Assembly: GCF_017696275.1 (NCBI RefSeq)
Contig: NZ_JAAORF010000002.1
Span: 310,001 to 374,000, forward strand
Reading direction: 5' to 3'
Length of the DNA: 64,000 nucleotides
Origin: Prochlorococcus marinus XMU1405
GTDB taxonomy: Bacteria > Cyanobacteriota > Cyanobacteriia > PCC-6307 > Cyanobiaceae
Shown here: positions 7,731 to 14,331 of the stretch, piece after piece
How the letters are laid out: every line of letters starts with the position of its first letter
Position numbering within the stretch: position 1 is the first letter of the stretch
The notes under the pieces: model-generated
What the model was told of the DNA's origin: nothing
Databases searched by the model: none
The model's input: only the letters and a program-made list of their open reading frames with translations
Translations under genes and position numbers: made by a program

Positions 7731-7916
7731 TTAGGCCTCAACTTTGTATAGTGATTCTTTTTCTTTCGTATCTATACATTTTTTATCATCAGAAAAGCAT
7801 TCGATTTCTGCCTTCTTCTCAGTATGAGAACTGCAGCCTCCTGCATTTGCATTAGACATTGAAAATAAAGTTAGTACCCCTAAAATTAAGGCACATGAGG
7901 TGTTAATCAGTTTCAT
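7731..7916 (-). CDS. Small Cys-containing secreted protein, 61 aa
   Basis: With the ATG at 7916 the protein begins MKLINTSCALILGVLTLFSM, a standard signal peptide with an A-N-A-type cleavage site followed by GGCSSH. The mature part is about 35 residues with cysteines in GGC, IECF and KKCID. An upstream in-frame start at 7952 would add 12 residues that do not improve the signal. It resembles the layout of the secreted protein at 21552-21785. The function is unknown. Confidence 0.55.
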   Translation of the reverse strand: MKLINTSCALILGVLTLFSMSNANAGGCSSHTEKKAEIECFSDDKKCIDTKEKESLYKVEA

Positions 7917-8001
7917 AAGTTTTATTTTTATTATGGAAAAATAATTTCGCAATTGCGAAGATAATCTTCTCTTCTGCTAAAAGTATCCCCTTTTTTTATA
8001 T

Positions 8002-8181
8002 CTATTTGTAGAAATTAACTAAATCGATAATTAATATTGCTAGTAATGAAAAACCTAAAATGAAAGGTAAATAAGGATATTTATTTAAAATTTGGTTTAG
8101 TTGATTTTTCGATGTTTGTTTTTCCTTTTTCTTTTCTCTAGGCGGTAAGCCTAATTCTTCCCTTCTCTTGGCTTCTCCCAT
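8002..8181 (-). CDS. DUF2839-like small membrane protein, 59 aa
   Basis: The start MGEAKRREELGLPPREKKKE is the hallmark of the cyanobacterial DUF2839 family (G-E-A-K-R-R-x-x-L-G-L-P-P-R). One transmembrane helix follows near the C-terminus (YLPFILGFSLLAILIIDLV). The biochemical role is unknown. It lies on the minus strand, upstream of the small secreted gene. Confidence 0.68.
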   Translation of the reverse strand: MGEAKRREELGLPPREKKKEKQTSKNQLNQILNKYPYLPFILGFSLLAILIIDLVNFYK

Positions 8182-8307
8182 ATTTTTTTTAAACTACTTA
8201 AGACTATCTTATATACTTGTTAGTGGTAGTGTATTGTTTTAGATTTGAATTATTAACGGTTAATTTAGTTTGAATTTTGGATATATTAAAAATATAAAAA
8301 AAATTAC

Positions 8308-8415
8308 ATGATAGAAGTAGTTTGGTCAGTAAATATAATGATTGCAATTCTGATTATTGGTGTTGCCTGGGTTCTTTATTACATATTTACTTATGATCAA
8401 AAATTTACTTCCTAG
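8308..8415 (+). CDS. Single-helix membrane microprotein, 35 aa
   Basis: The frame MIEVVWSVNIMIAILIIGVA continues to YYIFTYDQKFTS. It is essentially one transmembrane helix with a short polar tail, the size of small photosystem or cytochrome subunits, but no specific signature is recognised. It stops four bases before the start of the Nif11-like gene, consistent with a bicistronic message. Confidence 0.42.
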   Translation: MIEVVWSVNIMIAILIIGVAWVLYYIFTYDQKFTS

Positions 8416-8419
8416 ATAA

Positions 8420-8602
8420 ATGTCAGATAAAGATCTAAGTAATTTTCTAAAAAAAATAGAGCAACTTAATCAAATTGCTGAGCTAATAAAAAATAATCCT
8501 AGTAAAAAGTTATCCCTTTCAAAATGCGAGAATCATGATGAAGTAATTAAATTAACTACTGAATGGGGTTTTGACATTGGTAAAAGGTGGGGAGAATATT
8601 AA
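8420..8602 (+). CDS. Nif11-like domain peptide, 60 aa
   Basis: The pattern LSNFLKKIEQLNQIAELIKN, then a gap, then HDEVIKLTTEWGFDIGKRWGEY resembles the Nif11 domain (helix, L-x-x-F-L-x-x-x, then A-x-x-x-G-F-x-I). In marine picocyanobacteria Nif11-type sequences serve as leaders of lanthipeptide precursors and also occur as stand-alone proteins. Here there is no Gly-Gly cleavage site and no core peptide or lanthionine synthetase nearby, so a stand-alone role is likelier. Confidence 0.55.
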   Translation: MSDKDLSNFLKKIEQLNQIAELIKNNPSKKLSLSKCENHDEVIKLTTEWGFDIGKRWGEY

Positions 8603-8687
8603 TTGATTTTATTACCAGCATTATTAAAATTGCCATCAACTTCAAATTAAATTCCTAAGATTGATTAGTATTTCTTGTATTGGAGTT

Positions 8688-9449
8688 ATGAAAGAAATTG
8701 GAGAGATAAAGTCAAATATATATAAAATAGCTGCTGTTACAGATAGAGGTCAAAGATTAAATAAATTAATTTCTCCGATGTATGAGGAAAAAGCTAATGA
8801 AATGGATGAATTTATTGATGCTCTAAAAGACTTTAATTTTGAAATATCAGAAAAATTATTGTCTGGAGAGTGGGAATTGATTTTTTCTAATGTTGAATTA
8901 TTTCGAAGTTCTCCATTTTTCCTTGCTATTGAAAAGGCATTAAATGATGAATTTAAAAGTAATCTTTTTTTTAAATTACATCAGTTGCAAGTAGGATCCT
9001 TTGGTATATCAACTATTGGAAGAATTGCTCAAAAGATTGATTTTGACAAAAAAGAATTTATATCTACTTTTGACACTACAATATTTGGGCTCACAACAAT
9101 TCCTATCTTAGGTTGGTTCAAATTGTTGCCTACTTTTGGTGGAAGAGTAATTACCTTAGCAAGTGATTTAGTTTTAAGAAATAATTTACTTGAAATGAAC
9201 TTACAAAAGACAAAAGTTTCCAAAGTTGATGGACTTAATAAGATTCCATTATTTAGTGAATTACTTATGGATAGATGGTATCCAGTTAAAGAGGTATGGA
9301 ATAAGTTACCTTGGAATAAAGAATCCCCAAATTGCCAGGTTTCAATTGTATATTTAGACGAAGAAATGAGAATTATGCAGGATATGTATGGGTCTATTTT
9401 TATTTATATAAGGCCTTCAATTTCCTTGTTGAATTCAAATAAAATCTAA
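8688..9449 (+). CDS. PAP/fibrillin-like protein, 253 aa
   Basis: The fibrillin fold is recognisable in LLSGEWELIFSNVELFRSSP, the central repeats of beta-prone sequence, and the C-terminal block VSIVYLDEEMRIMQDMYGS followed by IFIYIRP. It is longer than the 180-residue paralogue at 5716-6258 and very divergent from it. The ATG at 8688 (MKEIGEIKSN) is preferred over a TTG at 8661 that would add nine residues. Family knowledge suggests lipid or quinone association at thylakoids. Confidence 0.68.
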   Translation: MKEIGEIKSNIYKIAAVTDRGQRLNKLISPMYEEKANEMDEFIDALKDFNFEISEKLLSGEWELIFSNVELFRSSPFFLAIEKALNDEFKSNLFFKLHQLQVGSFGISTIGRIAQKIDFDKKEFISTFDTTIFGLTTIPILGWFKLLPTFGGRVITLASDLVLRNNLLEMNLQKTKVSKVDGLNKIPLFSELLMDRWYPVKEVWNKLPWNKESPNCQVSIVYLDEEMRIMQDMYGSIFIYIRPSISLLNSNKI

Positions 9450-9589
9450 ATATTAATTAAAAGACTGACTAATATTTTTAGTAATTTATAGAATAAATCC
9501 ATTAAAAATTTATTTTAAAGATTAATTAACAAAAACATCTCACAACTTAAATACAAATAGGTTAAGTTCATATTGAACATTTTTTTATT

Positions 9590-9903
9590 ATGCTTAGAAA
9601 TCAAGAAAAAATTCAGTTGTTAGAGGAATATTCCTAATAGGAGGATGGGGCTTAGGTCTAGATAGATTCTACGAAGGAGATAAAAAAGGTGGTTTTTTAT
9701 CAATCATTGGTTGGAGTATCACATTTTTTAGCTTTATTTTTCTTAAATGTTCAGGGTATGAATATGTTGAGGATGTAAAAAATTATTCAGATTATTCCCC
9801 TAACCCTTTAATAGTTTTCCCTTTACTGGCAGCAGCATATGGTGGCTTTCTCATAATTAAGAAGGCATTTAGATTAGCAAAGCAATTTGAGAATGCTGAA
9901 TAA
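9590..9903 (+). pseudogene. Frameshifted TM2-domain-like membrane protein gene
   Basis: An ATG at 9590 opens MLRNQEK and is terminated soon after (TAA near 9635). A different frame carries an open TM2-like sequence, RGIFLIGGWGLGLDRFYEGD followed by KKGGFLSIIGW, a second helix (LIVFPLLAAAYGGFLII) and a stop at 9901. Adding one A to the six-A run at 9606-9611 would join both parts into about 104 residues with no other change. TM2 proteins carry two helices joined by a G-x-x-x-D-R-F-Y loop, which is present. The break could be a true mutation, a sequencing or assembly error, or slippage. Confidence 0.6.
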
Positions 9904-9921
9904 TAATACCAACAGACAAAT

Positions 9922-10083
9922 TCAAGATAATAATCCTGATCCTTTTAAATAAAATTTAAATAAAAGAATTACTAAAAGATTTACTATTGCTAAGGCTACT
10001 AAACCATTTCTGTTTTTAACATCTAATTTCTTGACTAAATTAGAAAGATAAACGACTGGATTTTCTGGCTCTTTATTATCCAA
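9922..10083 (-). CDS. Small C-terminal-anchored protein, 53 aa, TTG start
   Basis: The frame reads (M)DNKEPENPVVYLSNLVKKLD, then one transmembrane helix (LVALAIVNLLVILLFKFYL) and a short tail GSGLLS. No in-frame ATG exists, so TTG at 10083 is the likeliest start. The composition of an acidic head, basic linker and helix is coherent. The family is not recognised. Confidence 0.42.
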   Translation of the reverse strand: MDNKEPENPVVYLSNLVKKLDVKNRNGLVALAIVNLLVILLFKFYLKGSGLLS

Positions 10084-10179
10084 ATTTTATTTAAATATTA
10101 ATTTGACAAGAAAATATCACAGTTTCATTTGAAGAATCAAAATTGTAAAGATGAATATCCAAAAAGTAAAAATTAATTT

Positions 10180-10554
10180 CTAACCCATAATTCCTGCATT
10201 TCTTAAAAACGCTTTACCCATATTGCCAATTACAAAAAATAGAGACAAATTAATTAAAAGGATTATTAATAATGCCAACATTTTATAGTTTGGATTAGTT
10301 GAAATGCCATCAAATCCATTATTAAGAAATCTTTTAAAAAGTGATTTGTCAATTTTTAGTTTTTGTTGCTCAGAATCAAGTTTTACTTTTTCTTCTGAAG
10401 AATCTTGATTGCTTGCTTTCTCTAGAAATTCTGTAAATGCCGCAACATTTACTTCTTTTTTATTCCCCTCATTAAGATCTTTATTGTCTTCATTCAAATT
10501 GGGGGCTGATTCGATTGAATTATTTTCATCAGGATTAAGTTTTGAATCTTCCAA
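10180..10554 (-). CDS. Acidic tail-anchored protein, 124 aa
   Basis: The first 75 residues are acidic, Asn-rich and probably disordered or helical (MEDSKLNPDENNSIESAPNL). A basic patch (KIDKSLFKRFL) follows, then one strong helix (MLALLIILLINLSLFFVIGN, about residues 91-110) close to the C-terminus. This is the layout of a tail-anchored membrane protein. No domain is recognised. A promoter-like sequence and a terminator hairpin lie just upstream on the same strand (10587-10654). Confidence 0.55.
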   Translation of the reverse strand: MEDSKLNPDENNSIESAPNLNEDNKDLNEGNKKEVNVAAFTEFLEKASNQDSSEEKVKLDSEQQKLKIDKSLFKRFLNNGFDGISTNPNYKMLALLIILLINLSLFFVIGNMGKAFLRNAGIMG

Positions 10555-10586
10555 ATTAGTATTAAATGCTAGGAGTATATTACACT

Positions 10587-10644
10587 ATAAAAAAAACCCA
10601 CTCGATCAATTGAAGAGAGGGTTAGCTAAGGTTAAAGTTCTTTC
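10587..10644 (-). ncRNA. Candidate small RNA or transcription attenuator, about 58 nt
   Basis: On the minus strand a consensus -10 box TATAAT lies at 10649-10654. Starting about five to seven bases downstream, the sequence runs about 30 bases and then forms a hairpin, AACCC-A-CTC paired with GAG-A-GGGTT, followed by a run of eight T. This makes a complete promoter-to-terminator unit of about 58 nt with no worthwhile reading frame. It ends about 30 bases before the tail-anchored protein gene, so it could be a free small RNA or an attenuator leader for that gene. Confidence 0.45.
10595..10623 (-). terminator. Rho-independent terminator hairpin
   Basis: The inverted repeat AACCC-A-CTC / GAG-A-GGGTT has an 11-base loop and one A-A mismatch. 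On the minus strand it is followed by eight T. It terminates minus-strand transcription coming from the right. Confidence 0.6.
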
Positions 10645-10735
10645 ATAAATTATAATTTATTTTAATTAAATTTGCGGTTGTAGCATAATGAAGTTTTAAT
10701 TTAGATTAAATTCAAGATGATTTTCTTTAATTCAT

Positions 10736-10942
10736 ATGTTAGATGCGAATACTAAAAAAGCATGTAAAGATAATCCCTCAATAAGAGAAATTAAAATTAG
10801 AAATATAGAACATGCTATTGAACAAGCAGAATTGATGATAAAAGAATCAAAAATGAGCCAAGAAGAATTAATCTTCTTAAAAAGAAAAATATCGGACTCA
10901 AGACAGGATTTAGAGATACTTTATTTAATGAAAATTCAATGA
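10736..10942 (+). CDS. Hypothetical helical protein, 68 aa
   Basis: It is highly charged and helical throughout, with heptad-like spacing (IREIKIRNIEHAIEQAELMI and EELIFLKRKISDSRQDLEIL) that suggests a two-helix coiled coil. It has no membrane segment or signal. The family is not recognised. An overlapping minus-strand frame (10815-11111) is low-complexity and looks like a shadow. Confidence 0.5.
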   Translation: MLDANTKKACKDNPSIREIKIRNIEHAIEQAELMIKESKMSQEELIFLKRKISDSRQDLEILYLMKIQ

Positions 10943-11058
10943 ATATAAATTTGTTAATCTTTAAAAAGGATTGAATTTTTGCAAAGAAAATTAATTTGTA
11001 TATTTGAAGACTAATAAAGTTTAAAGGGAATGTAAAAATTTTTTTAAAGGTTCTAGTT

Positions 11059-11160
11059 ATGTCTAAAAATAATCTATATATACCTATAAAGGTTGTTCCA
11101 TACATATTCATATCACTTACTGCTATTGCAATAACAGCAGCTACATATGTAATTACTTAG
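11059..11160 (+). CDS. Single-helix membrane microprotein, 33 aa
   Basis: The frame MSKNNLYIPIKVVPYIFISL continues to TAIAITAATYVIT. A short polar head precedes one transmembrane helix and there is almost no tail, the size of a small photosynthetic-complex subunit. No specific family is recognised. Confidence 0.42.
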   Translation: MSKNNLYIPIKVVPYIFISLTAIAITAATYVIT

Positions 11161-11224
11161 TTCTATCTGCTATGTAAAGTTTTTAGATATTAAATAAATT
11201 AAAATATTTGTAATAAATAATTAT

Positions 11225-11467
11225 ATGAATAAAGTCAAAATAGCAATTTTTACAATATCAATAATAATATTTTCCCTTATAGGGATTAAAAAATTATTTT
11301 ATATAAATCAAGTTAGAGATTTAAGAAATAAAGAAGAATCATTCTTAAATGAATCTATACGTGTTTTAAATGAATGTTTCGATCTAGAAAATAAAAATAA
11401 AAGAACTCTTAATAAATCAATTGAATTAATTGAGTATTGCTTAGAGGAATATGGATATAAGAACTGA
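11225..11467 (+). CDS. Hypothetical signal-anchored protein, 80 aa
   Basis: An N-terminal hydrophobic helix (KIAIFTISIIIFSLIGIKKL) without a good cleavage site is followed by a charged helical region containing two cysteines (LNECFDLEN and IEYCLEEYG) that could pair. It is likely anchored with the helical domain outside the cytoplasm. The family is not recognised. Confidence 0.48.
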   Translation: MNKVKIAIFTISIIIFSLIGIKKLFYINQVRDLRNKEESFLNESIRVLNECFDLENKNKRTLNKSIELIEYCLEEYGYKN

Positions 11468-11593
11468 TTTCAAAACTTGAATGATGAATTTCCTTAATAC
11501 TCCATTAATATACAAATAAAAAATTTCTAATCAATATTCTTTATGTTCAGTAATTTTTTATTAAAAATATTCTCCTAATTTAATTTTTTTAAA

Positions 11594-12001
11594 ATGACTA
11601 AAGTGAAATGCTCTTATTTAGGAAATTTAAACTGTGAGGCTATTCATCTACAATCTGGAAGTCTTATTAGAACGGATGCACCTTTAGATCACTGTGGTAA
11701 AGGTGAAAGTTTTTCCCCAACTGATTTATTAGCGACATCTCTAGGTACTTGCCTGCTAACCATTATGGCAATCAAAGCTAAACCTAAAGGATTTGATTTG
11801 AAAGGTATATATTTAAATATTGAAAAACTAATGACACAAAATAGCGAGAGGAAGATAAAAAAACTAAAAATAGATATTTTTATACCAGAGAGCACTTCTA
11901 ATGAAACTATTGATTTCTTAAAAAAAGCTTCCAAAGAATGTCCAGTTACAAGAAATTTATCTCAAGAAATAGATATTAAAATTTGTTGGCATCATGAATA
12001 A
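11594..12001 (+). CDS. OsmC-family peroxiredoxin-like protein
   Basis: OsmC/Ohr proteins reduce organic hydroperoxides with two cysteines. Both are visible here: one in TSLGTCLLTIMAIKAK (buried helix) and one in ASKECPVTRNLSQEI. The family motif GKGESFSPTDLLA precedes the first. The length of 135 residues is normal for OsmC. No partner regulator is adjacent. It most probably protects against lipid peroxides; the exact substrate is not determined by sequence. Confidence 0.85.
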   Translation: MTKVKCSYLGNLNCEAIHLQSGSLIRTDAPLDHCGKGESFSPTDLLATSLGTCLLTIMAIKAKPKGFDLKGIYLNIEKLMTQNSERKIKKLKIDIFIPESTSNETIDFLKKASKECPVTRNLSQEIDIKICWHHE

Positions 12002-12031
12002 ATCTCAAACATATTAATTACATAAGAAATA

Positions 12032-12142
12032 ATGAAATACTTTATTGGAATAGTCATTCTTTTATCTGGAATATATATAATCACAGACTTGGCATTAAAG
12101 ACTAGGTATACAAGAAAAAGACTTTCAAAAGGGAAAAAATAA
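12032..12142 (+). CDS. Single-helix membrane microprotein, 36 aa
   Basis: The frame MKYFIGIVILLSGIYIITDL has one transmembrane helix, followed by a strongly basic tail (KTRYTRKRLSKGKK) that should stay in the cytoplasm. It lies 30 bases after the OsmC gene and may share its transcript. No family is recognised. Confidence 0.42.
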   Translation: MKYFIGIVILLSGIYIITDLALKTRYTRKRLSKGKK

Positions 12143-12192
12143 ATCACAAAAATTTTAATAATGGAGATAAAGGAAATAGATTTATTTAAGTT

Positions 12193-12477
12193 TTATTTAT
12201 TCACTATTCTTTGATCAATCAAACTAATCAAAGGGATCATGAAATTTACATTTATTCCAACAGTACACCATGTATAAATAATAAGAAAAAATATTTTTAT
12301 AAATAAATTAGGGGGTAAGGTCAAAAATATTTTGAAAAACCCTCCAATGAATAATACCAATATTCCAATTTGAAAAACACCTTTGATTATCCATTTAAGT
12401 CCATATTTTTTAATGTTTATAAAAAACCAGAAAAAAACAAAACTAGATAACAATAAATATATAAAATTTATGATCAT
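12193..12477 (-). CDS. Hypothetical polytopic membrane protein, 94 aa
   Basis: Three hydrophobic segments are separated by short basic loops (MIINFIYLLLSSFVFFWFF; FQIGILVLFIGGFF; IFFLIIYTWCTVGI). No known family. A perfect 12-bp palindrome TGATAATTATCA, resembling a Fur/Zur half-site pair, lies 45 bases upstream of the ATG and may regulate the gene. Confidence 0.48.
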   Translation of the reverse strand: MIINFIYLLLSSFVFFWFFINIKKYGLKWIIKGVFQIGILVLFIGGFFKIFLTLPPNLFIKIFFLIIYTWCTVGINVNFMIPLISLIDQRIVNK

Positions 12478-12521
12478 CTTTTTAGAGAAAATCTAATAAA
12501 TTTGCCATTATCGAGGCATGA

Positions 12522-12533
12522 TGATAATTATCA
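12522..12533. promoter_or_regulatory. Fur/Zur-like palindrome
   Basis: TGATAATTATCA is a perfect 12-bp palindrome in non-coding DNA, 45 bases upstream of the minus-strand membrane-protein gene. It resembles Fur-family operators (T-G-A-x-A-A-T half-sites) but lacks the central base of the 7-1-7 form seen at 16452. The assignment is inference. Confidence 0.35.
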
Positions 12534-12611
12534 CTTTTTTATCGGCTAATTTTTTTTAAAAAAGGAAAAGTTATACAAAAAAAAATAAATTATTATTTTT
12601 TACTTTTTATC

Positions 12612-12995
12612 TTAAAACATTTTCGATTTTAGTAAATCAACTCTTTTTTGATTCACTCCCAAATCACTTTCTCCAACTCTTGATTCTGATCTTATTGACA
12701 AGATGTTTGAATTAGGAAGAAAGGATACTTCTAAATCGTCTACATACTTCATCCATTTACTAGTTGCTTCAGCATGTAGATAATCGCCATCAATCTCCAC
12801 AATCTCAGTTCTTGGAGTGTTTTCGATAAATGTTTTAATCTTTTCAAAAGGTTTCTCAATATTGTTAACCCCCCATTCTTCTCGTACACAATGAGCAATC
12901 TCTACACAAGGTTTTAGTTCTATATGTGAGGCAAATGATGAAGAAGGGAATAAAAAGCTTGAACAAAGTAATATTGCTAAAAAAAGTATTTTCAT
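12612..12995 (-). CDS. DUF1499 family secreted protein, 127 aa
   Basis: A signal peptide (MKILFLAILLCSSFLFPSSS to FAS) precedes a DUF1499 domain. The domain is recognised from CVREEWGV, the central segment IVEIDGDYLHAEATSKWMKY followed by VDDLEVSF, and the C-terminal IRSESRVGESDLGVNQKRVD. DUF1499 proteins are common in photosynthetic bacteria and plastids, with lumenal or periplasmic location and unknown function. The minus-strand small-RNA locus lies upstream. Confidence 0.78.
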   Translation of the reverse strand: MKILFLAILLCSSFLFPSSSFASHIELKPCVEIAHCVREEWGVNNIEKPFEKIKTFIENTPRTEIVEIDGDYLHAEATSKWMKYVDDLEVSFLPNSNILSIRSESRVGESDLGVNQKRVDLLKSKMF

Positions 12996-13127
12996 TAACA
13001 GAAGAATTTAACAACACATAATCTAACGAATTAAATTACTAATTAGTTAATGACCCATCTCATTATTTTTGAAGAAAGCATATATATATTTATATATTCT
13101 GGATTTAATATGAATTTATAGTAATCC

Positions 13128-13222
13128 AAAAAAAAAAGACCTCTCAGAGAGAGATCTTTTTAAAATTGATTTATACCAAGTGTTTCCTTGTTTCCACTGA
13201 AATAAATCAATTCCTCCTACAC
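13128..13222 (-). ncRNA. yfr2: Yfr2-family small RNA
   Basis: The minus strand shows the Yfr2 (cyano-1) layout: a 5' segment with GTGTGTAGGAGGAATT, then a stem of ten perfect base pairs (ATTGATTTAT at 13202-13211 with ATAAATCAAT at 13165-13174). The stem encloses two copies of the family hallmark GGAAACA (13189-13195 and 13181-13187). A terminator hairpin and a ten-T run follow. A plausible -10 (TATTAG, 13229-13234) places the 5' end near 13221. Yfr2 RNAs are abundant in marine cyanobacteria, and their purine-rich segment can pair with Yfr1. Which numbered paralogue this is cannot be decided. Confidence 0.8.
13133..13162 (-). terminator. Terminator of the Yfr2-family RNA
   Basis: Hairpin AAAAAGA-C-CTCTC / GAGAG-A-TCTTTTT with one C-A mismatch and a three-base loop. 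On the minus strand it is followed by about ten T. The flanking A and T runs on both sides make it potentially bidirectional. Confidence 0.65.
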
Positions 13223-13296
13223 ACAATCCTAATATCACACCAAAATCCAAATAATGTAATACCTAATAGACCTCTATCTTAACTGTCACATCACAA

Positions 13297-13407
13297 AAAA
13301 TGCAAAAAGTACTCAAACATTGCGATCGAGTACTTTTAAAGTTATCAGAAAAAAGTGTGTGAGGAGTTTCTGATGTATTTAATTTACTCCGTAGGTAATT
13401 TAAAAGG
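13297..13407 (-). ncRNA. Candidate small RNA with Yfr1 signature in a hairpin loop
   Basis: A minus-strand -10 TATACT (13412-13417) is followed by three hairpins. The first is TTTAAATTAC / GTAAATTAAA with one mismatch. The second has an eight-pair stem ATCAGAAA / TTTCTGAT (13374-13367 and 13351-13344) whose loop region displays ACTCCTCACAC, the sequence otherwise diagnostic of Yfr1. The third is a ten-pair hairpin AAAAGTACTC / GAGTACTTTT followed by a T-rich tail. No reading frame of note is present. It lies directly upstream of the Yfr2-family RNA on the same strand. Identity with a named RNA cannot be claimed. Confidence 0.6.
13304..13338 (-). terminator. Terminator of the Yfr1-like candidate RNA
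   Basis: A perfect ten-pair inverted repeat, AAAAGTACTC (13305-13314) and GAGTACTTTT (13328-13337), has a 13-base loop. On the minus strand it is followed by TGC and six T, so termination is likely in that direction. Confidence 0.6.
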
Positions 13408-13487
13408 CTACAGTATAAATTACTAATTATTTAAATCTTTTAAAAAAATTGGAAGTTGATGAAAAAATAATCAAAAACAAAAAATTC

Positions 13488-13634
13488 ATGAAAAGCATTT
13501 ACAAAACAATCATTTTTATTATTTCGGCATTTGCTCTTTTTTCAGTAATAGTAGTTGTTGTCAAATATTCGCTTACTTATATTGAAAATAATCCCGAAAA
13601 ATACTTACCTACGGAAAAGCAAGACAAAAATTAA
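13488..13634 (+). CDS. Small single-pass membrane protein, 48 aa
   Basis: The ATG at 13488 gives MKSIYKTIIFIISAFALFSV, one transmembrane helix and a polar tail (SLTYIENNPEKYLPTEKQDKN). A TTG at 13449 would add 13 charged residues (MEVDEKIIKNKKF) and is an alternative start. The family is not recognised. It lies immediately right of the small-RNA locus and on the opposite strand, so their promoters are close together. Confidence 0.5.
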   Translation: MKSIYKTIIFIISAFALFSVIVVVVKYSLTYIENNPEKYLPTEKQDKN

Positions 13635-13699
13635 GTATAAATCCACTTCAAAAAATCTATAAAATGTCTTAAATATGTTCTACACAGACAGCTTGAGTC

Positions 13700-13843
13700 A
13701 TGAAAATCAAAAGTACTACAGTTCTTAATCAGAATAATATTCATTTAAGTCAATTTAAAAATAAGCATAAATATCAAATACTTGAGAATTACTGGAAGAA
13801 AAGAAAGAAAGAATGTGAAAAAAACCTTTCAAAATTTTGCTAA
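13700..13843 (+). CDS. Hypothetical basic microprotein, 47 aa
   Basis: The frame MKIKSTTVLNQNNIHLSQFK continues with a strongly basic helix (ILENYWKKRKKECEKNLSKFC). It has no membrane segment. It ends nine bases before the next gene, suggesting co-transcription. No family is recognised; confidence is limited because the frame is short and lysine-rich. Confidence 0.4.
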   Translation: MKIKSTTVLNQNNIHLSQFKNKHKYQILENYWKKRKKECEKNLSKFC

Positions 13844-13852
13844 CCGATAATT

Positions 13853-14101
13853 ATGAATTTTATTTTTTCTTTTTTATTAGCATCTGTAATGTGGGTACAA
13901 GTTCCACAATGGGAAGCAGACTGGTCAAAATGTGCTGTAGATGTTCCCGATTCATCGTGTCACTGGTACGTAGCTGCTCCCGATAATACTTTTGGGGAAG
14001 GATTTAATTGGGAAAACGCTCCTTGGTTTAATGCCAATGGATTACAGGATGTAGCTAAAATTGACAAAGAATCTGTAGTAGAAAAACTTCAAAATAACTA
14101 A
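13853..14101 (+). CDS. Trp-rich exported or anchored protein, 82 aa
   Basis: A hydrophobic N-terminus (MNFIFSFLLASVMWVQVP) acts as a signal or anchor. The rest is rich in tryptophan (seven in total) with two cysteines (WSKCAVD and SSCHWYV) and ends with a short helix. The ordered Trp and Cys positions imply a conserved small fold. No family is recognised. It is probably co-transcribed with the preceding microprotein. Confidence 0.5.
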   Translation: MNFIFSFLLASVMWVQVPQWEADWSKCAVDVPDSSCHWYVAAPDNTFGEGFNWENAPWFNANGLQDVAKIDKESVVEKLQNN

Positions 14102-14184
14102 TGTTTCTATTTCATCAATTAACTTTTAAAAGTATTTAACTCTAGTTGCTTAGTGGTTAACTTTTGATTAATTAAAAAATTTTT

Positions 14185-14331
14185 ATGCGTTTCAAAGTAA
14201 GTCTCAAAAAAAATGGAAAGGAATTTGATGAAGTTGTTATAGCTAATAATAAAAAAGAGGCTATGGAAGTAGCTTTAAAAAACAATCCAGAAGCTCAAGC
14301 ATTAAACTCTGATTGGACATTTAAGATTTAA
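14185..14331 (+). CDS. Hypothetical soluble protein, 48 aa
   Basis: The frame MRFKVSLKKNGKEFDEVVIA continues with NNKKEAMEVALKNNPEAQAL and NSDWTFKI. The strand-helix-strand pattern with a conserved-looking A-x-x-x-A-x-x-x-N-P block suggests a compact domain like those found in small cyanobacterial proteins. It ends one base before the stop codon of the convergent znuB gene. Confidence 0.55.
   Translation: MRFKVSLKKNGKEFDEVVIANNKKEAMEVALKNNPEAQALNSDWTFKI

Noticed and set aside
10815-11111. Minus-strand frame of 98 residues
   Set aside because: It overlaps two plus-strand genes, has low-complexity Phe/Ile/Leu composition and lacks conserved-looking features.
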